NCBI GenBank assembly: GCA_027574665.1
Contig: CM050648.1
Location: forward strand, 139,872,175 to 139,936,174
DNA: 64,000 bases
Source of the DNA: Rhynochetos jubatus
Lineage: Eukaryota > Chordata > Aves > Eurypygiformes > Rhynochetidae
Direction of reading: 5' to 3'
Notes under the pieces: generated by a model
The model's database searches: none
The model's input: the letters and a program-made list of their open reading frames with translations, nothing else
Told to the model about the DNA's origin: nothing
Made by a program: the position numbers and the translations under genes
Shown here: positions 47,745 to 60,400 of the stretch, piece after piece
How the letters are laid out: every line of letters begins with the position of its first letter
How positions within the stretch are numbered: the stretch's first letter is position 1

Positions 47745-50080
47745 CTGGGATGATGCACACCCTGCACATCTGCACAGTGAGAGTGGTGCCGCTCCAGCTG
47801 TGGAACCACTTTTGTTGGATTTCTAAACTCTTTTGCAGCGGTGACATGCTGTAGAAGTCTTAGAGCAACCTCTGAACCCAGTTATTTTTGATTGAAATGG
47901 CATATACATTTAAATAAAACATCTGATCTTCACTTACAAATGTCAGATGATGGTGTACTACATTAACCTCCCTTTCCATTATGCTTTGATGCCTAGTTAT
48001 TTTCACCTTTCCAAATGTCTTATTCTGTATTTGGACTTAAGCCTTCAGGGGCTGGAAATGGTTATGTTTGCTGGGTTAAAGTGTCTTTCGCATGGGGCCT
48101 GTTTCCACTATTCCTGACTCTCGCCTTCACCTAAATTACATCTCAAGTTTCCCTCTGATAAAGAAAATAGCATAAATGGGAATCAGAATTTCTGTTCCAC
48201 AAAACATAATGGATTGTGATATTTACACTAGTTGGGTCGGAACACATCTCAGGTAAACTGTATAGCAAAATTCAAGTAACCTGTTGGAGCAACATTGAAC
48301 TGGGATGTCTCAACATGACTCATACTTCAGTATGTGTGTTTTTGAGAGAAGTTTCAAGAGACAATTTTGTGTTGAAAACTTTTATTATGAAAAGATATTT
48401 TCAGATGTGAGATCATGCTGTTGGGCAGTTATTGGTTAGCCTGAGCTCCTTCTCTTTTCTTTCAAGATATATCTTTAAAATAATGCAGTTTCCCACCATC
48501 CTTTTAGAAGTGTGGATGTTCCATTCATGAGTTTATTATTTCATATGCAGAGGAGACATAAGCAGAGTGTATGACACCCTCTTATAAAAATATCCAAGGA
48601 CCTTTTAGGAATTCTTGTCTTTATATTTTGTTCCTCTTATCTAATTTTTTGCACCAGCTTCCTTTTAAATAGTTTTCCATATTTTCTTAGCCATTTACGC
48701 AAGTAGCTAAGACATCTGCTGTCTACTCGTCACTGCTGTGCATATATAGATTTTATTAGCCTTGTATTGTTACCTTGTTTTGAATCTTTCTGTCACTTAT
48801 TCTTCCAAATGTGATGTTAATCTATTGTTAATAAATGTAGTTTAGTGGTCTTATTTTTGGTGATTTTATTAGCCAATAAACCACCTCACAACTACTTGTT
48901 GCGTTCAGCTTCATAACATGATCCACTTGGGAACCAAATTACTACTTCAAAACCAATTCTAATTTCTTTTACAAATTGTAGACATCTGTGTTTTCTTTAT
49001 CTTTGCATATTTTTACAAGCGCTTCTCATCCTTACTGTTGGTATGCAGCTGATTGTTGGCAATGGTATAAATCTACAGAGGTCAGTCTGTTTACTCATCA
49101 TGGAGCTGCTGAGAACTCGGTCAGTGATAATTTCTCCTCAAATTTTGTACACTTTCTTTTCTATTAGTCTGTCTTTAACGACGACTGCCTTCTAAAAATG
49201 TTCAGGAATGCATTTATTTTATTGATACCCCACTGATAAATCTCCCGTGTGGATGGGAATCTGTGGGAAGAGCCTAGTAGGAATGGGCTGCCTTACCCAT
49301 TACATAAGGGAAGACGTGGACTGTGCCTAGCAAGGAGTACTGAGGTGTTCTTCACCCACCAGTCATACGTGTAGACTTTGGGAAGCTGAGACACATGCCA
49401 CATAGCCATGTTCCCCCTGTCAAGTGTCCCTCTGTTCTTGTCCTGGTTCTGCTGCCATGTGAGACTCCACAGCCACATTTGCCCTATACACAGATGTTAC
49501 TGAGGTATCTTTGGTGGGAAAACTTTTTAAATTTTCTTTTGATTCTCATGTTTTCCTTTTTTCTTGTATTTATAACTTGAGACCAGGGCCTAAGGGGGTA
49601 GGACTATGCTGGACTGTGATCATTGTTCTCTGTTATTCTCCATCCCAGACAGTACTGGTGTGTACCTTGTGGGAAAACTGTTCTTTAGGATGTCAGATCC
49701 TTTGATCTGCAATTGCAGAGAGAACTGTGAAGTGTCTGATAAAAGGGGAAAGGACTCGGAACACACAGGATAAAGCCATGTCCATGAGATGTGATTCAGT
49801 CCAAGTGTGTTTCCAGCTTCAGAATGTATTTCTAGTTTCATTTCTCAGATGAATTTATCCAGTTTCTAAGTGACAATTGGCTACTCCAGCATAATAGTTA
49901 ATGTCTTTTACATGCCTGCTGTGTTGCTGACATATAAACTCTTCCTTATTCTTGGGCAGTGCATGTCCTAAATCTGAGTCTGCAGAAATGCAGCTTTCCC
50001 CACTACTTTTTATTTACAATACAGAAGGGAACAGGTCCAACAGGAGAAATGTAGAAAAGAGACAGATCGTCACATTTAGT
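47745..50080. other. Non-coding stretch, no gene recognised
   Basis: AT-rich in 48440-49020; no exon, RNA gene or repeat family recognised. Frames are 79 codons or fewer. Confidence 0.5.
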
Positions 50081-50150
50081 CAAGTGCTTGGTTGTAAGGA
50101 CATTTGCCTAGATTGCAGGAGATTTGGGTTCACAGTCTTTACTGATACCC
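50081..50150 (+). mobile_element. Possible tRNA-headed SINE relic
   Basis: 'AAGTGCTTGGTTGTAAGGACATTTGCC' and 'GATTGCAGGAGATTTGGGTTCACAGTCTTTACTG' resemble the tRNA-derived head of amniote SINEs (gtggttagagcacttgcctgg, then gcaggagacctgggttcaaatccctgctctg). GGGTTCACAGTC would be the decayed B box. Only the head is seen; the core and tail are not recognised. Confidence 0.38.
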
Positions 50151-51499
50151 TACACACCTGCAAATGGCACACTCGTATTGAAGAAGAATAATCTTGTTAT
50201 TCTTCAGCCCCTTTCCTATTGGGGTTGGATGAAACCTTGTGTCTCATTTCAATCATTAATTCTGCACTGATATTAATAAACCTTGCCTGACCAAGGTTAT
50301 CAAAATCTGTATATTTCCCTGAAAGTGTTTGGTTTCAGCCGATCAGTTGGCAGTTTTAACTGTATTAACAATAAAAGTTATTATCTCCCTCCCCAAAACC
50401 ATTCCAGGCAAGTATCCTAATTACATGTCTACCAAAACATCACAAATCTAGTTAAATACTCAATGGTAGCAGATGAGGTCCAAATCTTTGAAAGATCCTC
50501 TTCATCCAAGTGTCAGGATGCATAACCTAGGATATTGCATAAATATGGAGGCTATTGATGGCAAAGAGAGCACAGGATTGTGCTTAAAATAGACAGAAAA
50601 ATATAGAAAATTATACATCAGCAAAATAATCTCCAAGCATGTTTCAGAATTTTCCATGAGACATCAGGGATATTTGACCTAAGCTCAAAAAAAAAAAAAA
50701 AAAAAAAAAAATTCTTCCTTTTCTTATGTATCTTAGTCACAGAGTGACAGTTTAGGTTCACTTCAGCAGAGTCCGTGCCACCAGAATCCAGCATGAATTC
50801 TCCTGTGACAACATTAGATCAATCATTTTTTAAAGAATGCAAGTAATTGCATCTACTCCATCTTCTGAGGTAGTCTGAAAATGGCACTACGTGTTCGCTG
50901 CAACCTGAGTTGTGAACAAGTTGGAAAGTGAGACAAAAGTGTCACATAGCTGTATTTTTAATATTCCTAACTAAAACAAGTAGGTTTCAAATTAAAAAAG
51001 AGAATATGAAAAAATGCCTAGAATTAGTTTTTGAAAAATGCAATAAAATTCAGGGACTTCACTGAACTCAAAGCACTGGTAGCCCTTATTGAATGTACAG
51101 TGAGGTTATAATTTTAATGGGCAGGTCAGGGTATTTGAAGTTCAGAAGTCTGCAATAACCTCTGTGAACTAGGTCTTTAAACAGAATCATTACAACAGTG
51201 ACAGACCTAAATAAGGAGTAGAAAATGCTACCTGGATGTAACTTCTTACTGAATCAGTTGTGAAGGGCTGGTACACGTGGTCTTTGAGAAAAATGGGTTA
51301 CAAGCCCAGTGAAAGATGTTCACAAAGGCAATCATGACATGTGCATCTTTGCTAAACTTGCAGTTCCTTTTCATAGTCTTGTATGCAGGCACTGGAAATT
51401 CAAGCCAAGCCAAAACCAGACTAGAAACAGACTGTGTTTTTCATGGTGATGTCAAGTAATCACTAGAGCAAATGCAAAGCATTCTTGTAACCTGTCTGT
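50151..51499. other. Non-coding stretch, A25 run
   Basis: A25 at 50687-50711 is the longest homopolymer in the window; the upstream side shows no cDNA-like sequence or polyadenylation signal at the right distance. No exon or repeat family recognised. Confidence 0.5.
50687..50711. repeat. A25 homopolymer run
   Basis: Twenty-five A. No evidence that it is the tail of a retroposed transcript: no target-site duplication, no recognisable coding or RNA gene sequence upstream. Confidence 0.8.
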
Positions 51500-51652
51500 T
51501 GCTGGCATCTCTTAAAATGAGATTAGATATTTTTCAAAACAGAACTGTACTTGAAATGCAGAGAAATCTCAGGAAGTTCTTGGTTCTATATTATACAGCA
51601 AGTCAGACTAGACAATAGCAGTATTTCCTCCTGACCTTGTAGTCTGAGATAT
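51500..51652 (+). mobile_element. Ancient L3-like CR1 LINE, 3' terminal region
   Basis: 'TGCAGAGAAATCTCAGGAAGTTC', 'TATATTATACAGCAAGTCAGACTAGACAATAG' and 'TTTCCTCCTGACCTTGTAGTCTGAGATA' follow the end of an old CR1/L3 element (expected: gtgttatgcaggaggtcagactagatgat, then ggtcccttctggccttggaatctatgaa). The 5' part (51500-51560) is less certain. It is read in the plus orientation, opposite to the related copy at 45142. Strongly decayed, so ancient. Confidence 0.75.
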
Positions 51653-54600
51653 ATCCTATACCACTTTGTAAGGCTCTACCACCAGAGATGAAAGGCCATG
51701 GGGCAGTGGGTATTAAGACATTCTCACTGCTATGAATTTGCATTCCAAGAGCATTCCCTCTAGCTTTACTGCTGCTATCCTGATAACAGAAATTTCCTAC
51801 ACATTTCTTCCAGCATCCCTCAAGGGGCCCTGCTGAGTGAGAAGGTCCTCAAAGGGCATCCTGTGTCTGCACCTCTTGAAGACTTAGCTGAGTGCCTTTG
51901 GAGGTGGAGGATGAGACACTAGACCAGCTATTCCCTTCCCTTGCCTCATGTCCAGATGATGCTTATCCCTGACATTTTGTTCAGGTGTCAGGAGGGTGAG
52001 CATTGAAAGCAGTAAGGATTACATCTTTCCACTTCTTTGGGGTTTCTAGCAGGCAGCAGGTCAGGATGGACCAGAATGAGTCCTACTAGACAGTGATGGA
52101 GAAACAAAGGCCAAGGGAATGGTACAGGTGCTAAACTTTCTTCTTCCTCCTTCAAAATGTTTTCGTTAGTCCTTCCCAGGCTCCATCCACAGGTAAAGAT
52201 GGGTATTTGGTAGTCACTGATTGTGACTAGGCCATGAATGTAACATCTGTGGTGAGGCTAGAGGTAATAAGGATATGCCAGGATAGTTTTGTCTCTTCTC
52301 TGTGCCTTAAACTCTTCAGTTTTCTATGAAGAAATGAGAAACAAAAGGTTATATTGATAAACTTAATCATATGAATCTGTTTTTCATGTGCCCTTGATTT
52401 AAATGCCAGATTTTGAGGGTCATGAAAAGGAGCAGTGTGGCTAATAAGGAGCCCTTAACAGAGCATCACAAAGCTGCTCCTCCCTCTCTGTACATGATTT
52501 ATTTTTTAGTAAGGGTGACCAAGATGGCAGCCCGTGCAACGCACTGTACTGTGCGTGCTTCTCTGCAGCGGGACGTGATGATTTGCAAACTATCTCTGCA
52601 GTGTTAATGCTTATGTGAACAACTTGGAGGAAACAGCACCTTCTTAGTGGCTTAAATGCTCTTCCCAGTCATATGAGCCTGTCTCATTCTGGGCAAAGAA
52701 AGAAACTGCAGGACTCATTATGTAGATATGAATTTTTAAATTCTGTTATCTTTATTACCTTCTGGTTTCCCACACCGACTCCAATATTGGGTAACCTAAG
52801 GTATGGAAGCTCACTCCCTGGGTCTTTTGTCAGCTATCTAGCCTCCATCAGAAGATGCTAGCTGACAGTTATGGTAGATCTGGCTTATTAGCTTCATCCT
52901 CAAGTAGCAAGAAGGATGGATGTGGGACTAGATTAACCTTCAGCTGAGATTTTATGAGTGCAAAATGCAATAGAGGCAGCTGAAAGCTAAGCCATTGTCC
53001 CAGTTAGTTGTAGCTCCAGGAATCCCTTTGGGTGGACTCATCACTCAAGCTCAGGATCTCCCTGACAAGTGTCATGGACCTCACAGCATCATGGTCTTCA
53101 GAGCGGATTGGAAGCCAGGCTGCCTGCACCAGCTATCCACACATTTTATATAGGCAGAATATGGCTTCCTGTGTTCCCACCCTGAAAATGACAAGCAACC
53201 CTGATTGGTCTGCTACTGTCCCTTCATCTTTTTACATGAGATTCACTCCCCTATCTTCATCAGCACAGCCACGGTTGCTTGGGGGCTGGGTGGCTCTTGC
53301 TGCCTCCTCCCTCCAGCTCTGCCAGCTCCATGGGAAGGTCAAATCACCAAGATCAGCAGCAGCTTTTGACTGGCACTGCAGCTGGCAGAGCCTCAGTGGT
53401 GATAGACCTGTGGTTTGCAGCATACAGCCCTGATACAGGTGCGCACCCAACTTGACTGTTTCTCCTGCAGCAGAAGTGTTGTAATTAGACCAAACACCTC
53501 AGGGTCTGTCAGGCCAGGCTGGGATATAGCTAGCAGGTACCAGAGGGCTGCACCTTCTCTGTCTTCCCACCTTTCCCCCTTTGGGATACACTGCTATTAT
53601 TCTAATCATGATAGAAAGGTGAGTGGAAAAGTGGAAGAGGACAGCCACAGGCAAGGCACATGATGATGTGTGAACAATACATGAGTGAGAGAGGCACCTG
53701 CTGTCCTAAAGCATTTTCAGATTTAAAAAAAAAATATATAATTGGGGGCATAAGTTCAGAAAGTGCACAAGGAGCTTTTAAAGTGGGGGGCTGGTGCTTA
53801 CATGAAGGATTGCCCTTTCGTCTCTCTGATCTTGGCATCCTCCAAGACTAGTCATATTCAAATGGCTGAAGAATTAAGAATAGAAGTTCCATTTGGTGGA
53901 CAAAATGAGGATCACATTTGCCCTTTCCTTTCAAGTCTTCCTTTTTCATTCTGAGTCTTTGATAAATAAACAAATCCTCACACTACAAGCTACCATTTCT
54001 TTGTCTGCATTTCAGACATAAACTTGCCTCTTGCATGCTCCATTTAGTGAGCCAGGGAGTCCATTCTGAAACCTTGGGGAAATGCAATTGTGGATCTAAT
54101 TTTCTAGTGGTGAAAGCAAAGTTTTTCAAACAGATCTGATGACTTTGGACAAGCACTTTGTGAGAAGTATAAAGGAACCTGCAACTCAGAAAATGCTGAG
54201 CCTTTTGAAAGCTGTCTGCTTAGACAGAATTTGGTAGAGGGAGAAAAAGGTTTGCTTGTTTTTTCCCTTTTTTAATCTTGCAGATGGACCCCAGCTCTTA
54301 TGAGAGCAAGGGATGAGTAGCATGGATATGAGCCAGACATAGGACTGGTAGGCTGTGTTGCGACTGCTCTAGATAGATGTGTTGATCCCTTGTCGTGAAG
54401 CATCCTCTGCTGTTCCCATCCCAAACAGCTCCCGATCACAGACTAACAGCTGAGCTGTGGTGTTGATTATCATAACACTCAGGGAAGGTTATAAAGGAGC
54501 CTGCTTTTTATCAGACACTGAACTGGGAGAGTTCATTTCCTTCTAATTGAGCCAAAGTTTTCAGACCAGTAGGGTATGTTTTACTGATGGTGTTTCACAA

Positions 54601-54889
54601 ACTCATCCCACTTGTGTGGCCCTGAGACTGAAATATTTGAAGATTACCCAGTGTTTGTTAAGTGTGTATGAGCTGGTTCAAAGAGCAATGAAGGCAGAAG
54701 CCTCAGATTCTTCTGCCTTTTGTGCTGAAGGATCCAGAGGCATCTCCGAAGTTATAAATACCTTACACCACTGAAGTGCCACCATTTTTAGGATACTACG
54801 TTGATGTCCTGATGAATTGAAGAAGCCAGGAGTGACATATACTGTGTAGCTGTGAGTACAAGGACAAAGAGCTAAAGGATGAGTGAAAT
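51653..54889. other. Non-coding stretch, no gene recognised
   Basis: 53000-53550 is more GC-rich than average, with a 133-codon plus-strand frame (53032-53433) without motifs. 54140-54215 contains 'AATGCTGAGCCTTTTGAAA', which resembles a phrase common in old amniote repeats, but this is too short to annotate. Confidence 0.5.
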
Positions 54890-54965
54890 TATGTCCCTAG
54901 GACAAGATATTCTGTGAACTCCCGAATGACCATGCAGCAGAGGCAGGATTTAAATCTCATCTGAA
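54890..54965 (-). mobile_element. Possible MIR-type SINE relic
   Basis: 'GCAGCAGAGGCAGGATTTAAATCTCATCTGAAGG' resembles the reversed MIR segment containing agtggcagagctgggatttgaaccc and the following ctgtctgac. About 35 bp match by eye; the adjoining core is not clearly seen. Low confidence. Confidence 0.3.
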
Positions 54966-56461
54966 GGACCAAGGCTGATTAAATACTCGCTCTTTTTCTG
55001 TATTTGTGAATACCGAAGTGTTGAACGAACTGCGCCAGGCTTTGAATTTCTGCCCAAAAGACATTGATAAACTCCAAAGATGAAGTGTCATAATGATACC
55101 GGATGTTTTGCTGTATGTATCCAGGTGTAAATAGAAGACGTATCCCATGTTTCCACCACCATGGTAGTTTTTCACCTTCCTCTTGCTGTTTTAAAAGAAA
55201 CCTATCCTGCCCCAAAATCAACCCCAGGTCTCCTACAGACAGCACTACTCACAGCATACAAAAAGCCTCCAAGGGAAATATTTTGAAAATGCTGCAACTT
55301 GTTATTGACAAAAGAATAGTTGCTGTGCTTCTGCCAAGAAAATTTGGCTTGGCAGCACTTCTTTCTCCTTTGCATGTTGGTCCAGAGCCTGAGCAGAAAA
55401 TCAGGACCAGGTAACCCAAGTCAGCCCATCCCTGTGCCCCTGGTCACCACCTGCCCCACTATAGGGACAGTCTGGGGTCACTGGCCTCAGAAGGCTGATG
55501 GCAGCATAGGCTTGGAGGGTTGTGGGTAGGTGTCCTTCTCCAATCCCATAACCAGCTTAGCACATTACTTTCGGCATGGAGCCCTGCCTTTCTGTCTGTG
55601 TTGCCCTATTAATGCAATGTAGGTAATTCCTAGCAGTTTGATTCTGAAGTGCTCTGAACTCAGAATATTTCACTACAATTGTGGAAAATGTGATTTTCTC
55701 CCATGGTAGAGAGGAAGCTCAAGGTTGCAGTAAGATGACAAGGGGTGTTGTAGCAGATACAGGCTATGTCTGGCTCAGGCAGCCTTTCCTTGAGGAATGT
55801 GTGAAGAGGGCTGCCATGTTCATCTGTCAAGAGAAAGAGTTTTTGGAAGGGTTGAAGCCCTTTGGAAGGTTAGAAGCCATTAATTTCTCTGTGGGGTTTT
55901 TTCTACTTTTTATTGTCTGGCATTGTTAATATTCCCAATGCGTGGATTTTTTCTTGTAAAGTATGAGATTTAAAAGGATTTTTGAATGTGGCTCAGGTGG
56001 AAAATCTAAATTTTCTTTGGGATGACATTTTCATTTTGTGAACTGGACCCCTTATTTCAGAACAGGAATGCACACAGAAGTTACCAGAGCTGTGATATGA
56101 TCACAAACCCGATTTCCTTTAAATCAGCACTGTTTCATGGCCTGAAACAGCACTAGCTTTATATATGCTTGCATGCTTAAGACATGAAACATCAACAGGG
56201 GATACAGAACAGAGTTTGATATGGAAGATACACGGACCCCTGAGAAGAAAATCTCCCAGCAGGGTCTGCATGTGTATAACATCTTCTGACCTTTCAGTCA
56301 ACGGTTCATTTCTCCCAGATACTTTGTCCCTTAAAAAATTATGCTGTTTCTTAAAGAGCCTTCTGTCATGCTGCTAAGACCCTCCGAACAGGAACACATT
56401 AGCACTAGCTAGCCCACTTAATGAATATGCCATAATTTGTATTCACTCAGTTATCCCCCCA
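54966..56461. other. Non-coding stretch, no gene recognised
   Basis: Overlapping frames up to 103 codons, no motifs. No repeat family or exon recognised. Confidence 0.5.
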
Positions 56462-56476
56462 ACACACACACACACA
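56462..56476. repeat. (AC)7 dinucleotide microsatellite
   Basis: About seven AC units following a C6 run. Short. Confidence 0.85.
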
Positions 56477-56821
56477 GAGTATGGTGGCATCCAAATAGAT
56501 ACATGGGGTTTAAACGTGAAGGGCTGATTAACAGGAGAAGGGAAGGCAAATTTCACACTTCAGTTAGTGCTTTTGAGTCAGTCCCTCTGGTTGCAGATTG
56601 CCTAATGCAATTGGCTGCTCCCTACAGCTGCTGCTGTACACGAGAAGCAATCCAACTTGCCCCGAAGTCTCTGGTTAACAGTAAAGGTCGTGGGAAAGCA
56701 ATACTGTGGTATTTGACAAGTTAACACTGCAATTAAAGAGAGGCTAGGAAATAAAATCCTGCTAATGGTTGGCTTGTCAACATCCTATCTCTGCGTTCCG
56801 GCTGATATTCAGGACAGATGC
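56477..56821. other. Non-coding stretch, no gene recognised
   Basis: Nothing recognised beyond short frames. Confidence 0.5.
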
Positions 56822-57430
56822 CTATGGAAAGCAAATGAAACCTGTGCGTATTGCACAGCCTGCAGAAGGAGCATGTCTTTCACGCCAGGAAAGGCACAGA
56901 CAGGATGCAGAACCGCTCAGATGCACACCGTGACCACATCCTGGCAATGTGCCCCTCCGCTGAAAGTGGTGTTCAGTGCAGTGCAGCACAGCAGCCTCTG
57001 TGACCTCTCCAAAGAGGCATCTGACCATTCTTTCTTTTCCACTATCCCCAGGTTGTGACTTGGGGCCGCTTTCAGACCCTTTCACTTTACACCACTCATT
57101 TCCTACCCATTTTAACTCAGGGAGGAGACCAAAAGCACAGGAGACTTTTGATGCCTTAGGCAACCTTGTAGATTTTGCTCCCAGCGCAAGGATCTCTGGA
57201 CGGGTAGGCTGAAGGATCTTGCTCCTTGCTGCATGGAAGGGGTGGTTTGATACGGAGGCAGGATGGGGACAGAAGGACGCTGTGCTTCTAAAATTCACAT
57301 TAGCAGCCTCTTGATTGCTGACAACCTCTCTGGTCCCCAGAAAGGTATCATTCTGATTTCTCAACATGGAGCCCACTTGAGGGAGCAGGAAGCACTCTGG
57401 GGTCTCTCTGGAGGTGGCAGAAGTCATCAA
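56822..57430 (-). other. About 200-codon open frame in GC-richer DNA, unknown
   Basis: Open for 202 codons from a TTG at 57430; the first ATG is the next codon (57427-57425). The product is rich in S, G, C, R and P with no domain I know. Plus-strand frames (56765-57058, 56976-57212, 57263-57562) overlap it, so the whole 56800-57560 patch is stop-poor in several registers. That points to composition (higher GC) rather than one selected protein. It remains the second-best candidate for an unknown exon in this window. Confidence 0.12.
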
Positions 57431-60400
57431 ACAGTACTTTTTGGCTTTTATACCATGGGGCAGCAGAGAAAGTGGAGGAGCATCCTAGACCTCCCTGTTG
57501 TACATCTCTGCCTTCACAGGGCTCTGCACCAAGAGGACCCATTTGAGTCCCAACACATTTAAACCCAAGCAGGTTTTCTTATGGTGCCAACAAGCCTTGG
57601 CACTGCCCCAGTGCAGAGGTGCACATCACAGCCTCTGCATGCGCATGCTGCCTTCTCCCCTTTCTCTGGGGTGAATTTGCTCAAAATTTTTACTGTGTGC
57701 GATGCTGATCTCTGGAACATTCCATGTTATCCCCCAGCTGAGAAAACATTATTTTTGAGGTTTGAAATTTATCAGTAAGGGGAAAAAAGAGAACATTTAA
57801 ATGCCCTCAGACTGTTCAAGCCCTTGAGCATGTTGGAGGGGACGTGATTCCTCAAATAAACCTCTCTGTGTGAATCCACCAGGGTGTTTCCTCTCCACTG
57901 CTCCCACTGCCCAGGTGGGGATGCTGAGCTTGTGCAGGCCAGAAAGGTCAACAGAAATACTCATCTGGACTGTTCTCTGCAAAAAAAAAAACCTCTCCAA
58001 AGTGCCTTCCTGTAAAGTACTCGCCCTCCCAGAAAAGCAGGGTCTGCTTGGGAAGGAAATGCACACTGAGTACATGGGTAAATGGGATGCCACTGTATGC
58101 AAACTTTCCAAAGTGTCTTCCTCTTCTTTTTCCCAGATATTAAAAAAAAAAAAAAAGCATGACAGTACGTTATTTAAGTAATCAAACACAGGGACAAAAC
58201 ATTTGTGACCCACTCTGTCTTGGTAAACTTTGTGTGAGACCCACCAAAACCTGCAATGGATAAATGGGTTCCCTTAACTATATTTCCTTTCCTTTTCTTC
58301 CCTTCTAGTGCCCTCTGAAATAGGCTTCCTTTTCTTTGGTGTATTAGATTTGCCTGAACATTTTTTATAACATTTTAAAGTGACCAAGCCCTCTCCTGAC
58401 TATTATTAAAGGGCTGATGTGCTGTGTGCAACTCTGCTGTTGCTGATGAACTGTTCTTTGGTGCTTCCACTGTGAGAAGAAGAGGAGGTTCTGGTAAGGT
58501 AATAAGCCAAGAGACAACTGGAGCAATGTGTCATAGCAGCGTGTGACAACAGGCCCATTGTATTCCTTCAAATTACATTTGAAATGCTGTTATTGAAGGT
58601 GGCTGGTCAGAAAATGGAATTTTCATTTTGCAGGAAACTTACAATTTTAGTTTCAAACCAGCACTAGAAGTCAAAGTTAAATACCAGCTGAAGTTTGGGA
58701 TTTTTTTTTTCCTGAAACATTGAAATGGCTTTCCTGAAATGCTTCATAATGGTAATTTAGAACATTTTGCTCTTATTTCTGCTTGTCATAATAATAGCTA
58801 AAAATGTTCTATTGAAATAAAATTATTTGAATGTATCACAATGAAATGTAATTTCCTAGTGAAAGCACTGACGGAATTTGATATCTTTCTGCAAAATTTT
58901 CCAATTTTGTCAAAAAAGCACTTATTGTTGGAAAACTTGAGTAAGCAGCCTTTTTGAACTTGTTTTTATTCCGTTGTCATTTCTGATATTTTGTGTAAAA
59001 ACAGCAATAAAATCAAAGCTAAAGAACAGAAAGGCAGATTTGAATGTCTTACATTTAGATAATCATCACAGAGAAGGAAATAATTGGGTTTATGGTCTAT
59101 GTTGTGCCTGATTTTCTGTTCAGTTGACCTAATAATTTAGTCTCACTGAGTTTCCTTCCTCCCTTAGTGGTATATTTCTAATCATAGAGGTGTAAATCTA
59201 GCACATGATGACAAGAAAAAGTCTGTTAAAGCTTTGTGGTGACCATCTTCCTTCTCTTCTTCTTTCTAACATCAAAGAGGCTGAGTTTCTGCAGCACCGG
59301 TATGTGGTACCAGACCTGATAAGACATCATCACTCTGTCCTGACTAGACTGCTAGCCATGTCTGCTGCGCTCAACATTTTTGGCAGTGCCTTAGAATTTG
59401 CCTGTTCACAGGATGTCTCCAGACCCTCTCTGCAATGCACTTAGTCTCTATGGCTTCCCTTGATACAGGCTGTGACTTAATTCCTTTCTTTTTTGGAAGT
59501 GAGCTCAGAGAGCTGTTAACATCTAATAGGGTTGTGTGTAAGGGTGAAGGAGATGATAGCTATTAGATGCTGCTTCACAAACTGCTTCTTTTTCTGGATA
59601 AACTCCTTCCCATTTGTGTTTTTTGAAGGCCAGAGATCATTTGAACCACTTGGGAACTATAAATGATAATCCTTTTCATAATGTAGGCAGAGGGGTATCG
59701 TTAATGCTTACAGGGGCTCTTGGGTGGGAAGATCCTACCCACACAGAGTTACTCACCCGCCTTTGCAAGTGTGGCAGCTCTCTGGATCACTAATACTCCT
59801 ATTACTTCTAACATATCAGCTTTGCTAGGCAGGGGCATAAAGCCCACATTATTAGCATCCAAGATACATTTCTATTAATAGCTGTTCACCAGTTCTTAAT
59901 TAGATCAGCCTATATTGAAGATATGTAGTTGAATTAAACTAGTCTGAATGAAGAGCTACTATCAGAATTTCAGATTTTTAACTGGATTTTCCATTGTCAT
60001 CTTGTCTTTATAACTACAGTGAAATTTTCCTTAGGATGCTGCCTTGACAAAATACAGGGCTCCTATAGAGAGATAATAAATAACCTGGCATACATTCCCT
60101 GTTCCCCCCTTCTGCATGATTGAATTTTTCAGCACCTAATAACAGTTCTTGCCAGCACAGCAATATCATTTCTAAATCTCAACACATGGGGAAAAAAAGT
60201 AAGTTTAGACAATATTGAAGTGAAGCAACTAAAAGTTGGAATTGAAGTCTTGGCACTGAGTATGAAGTCTGCCATTTATTCAACTTCTAAAACATCTCAG
60301 GCTCCATTTTGGAACAGGCTATTGTGGATATTTTAATTCAATGTCTAAGGACTTTGTGACTTCATTCGGGGCTTTTAAAAAGTCTATTAAATGTTCCAAT

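Noticed and set aside
50687-50711. A25 run as tail of a retroposed transcript
   Set aside because: Upstream sequence matches no gene or RNA I recognise; no duplication flanks it.
54140-54215. 'AATGCTGAGCCTTTTGAAA' phrase as old repeat
   Set aside because: A single short phrase without the flanking order expected.
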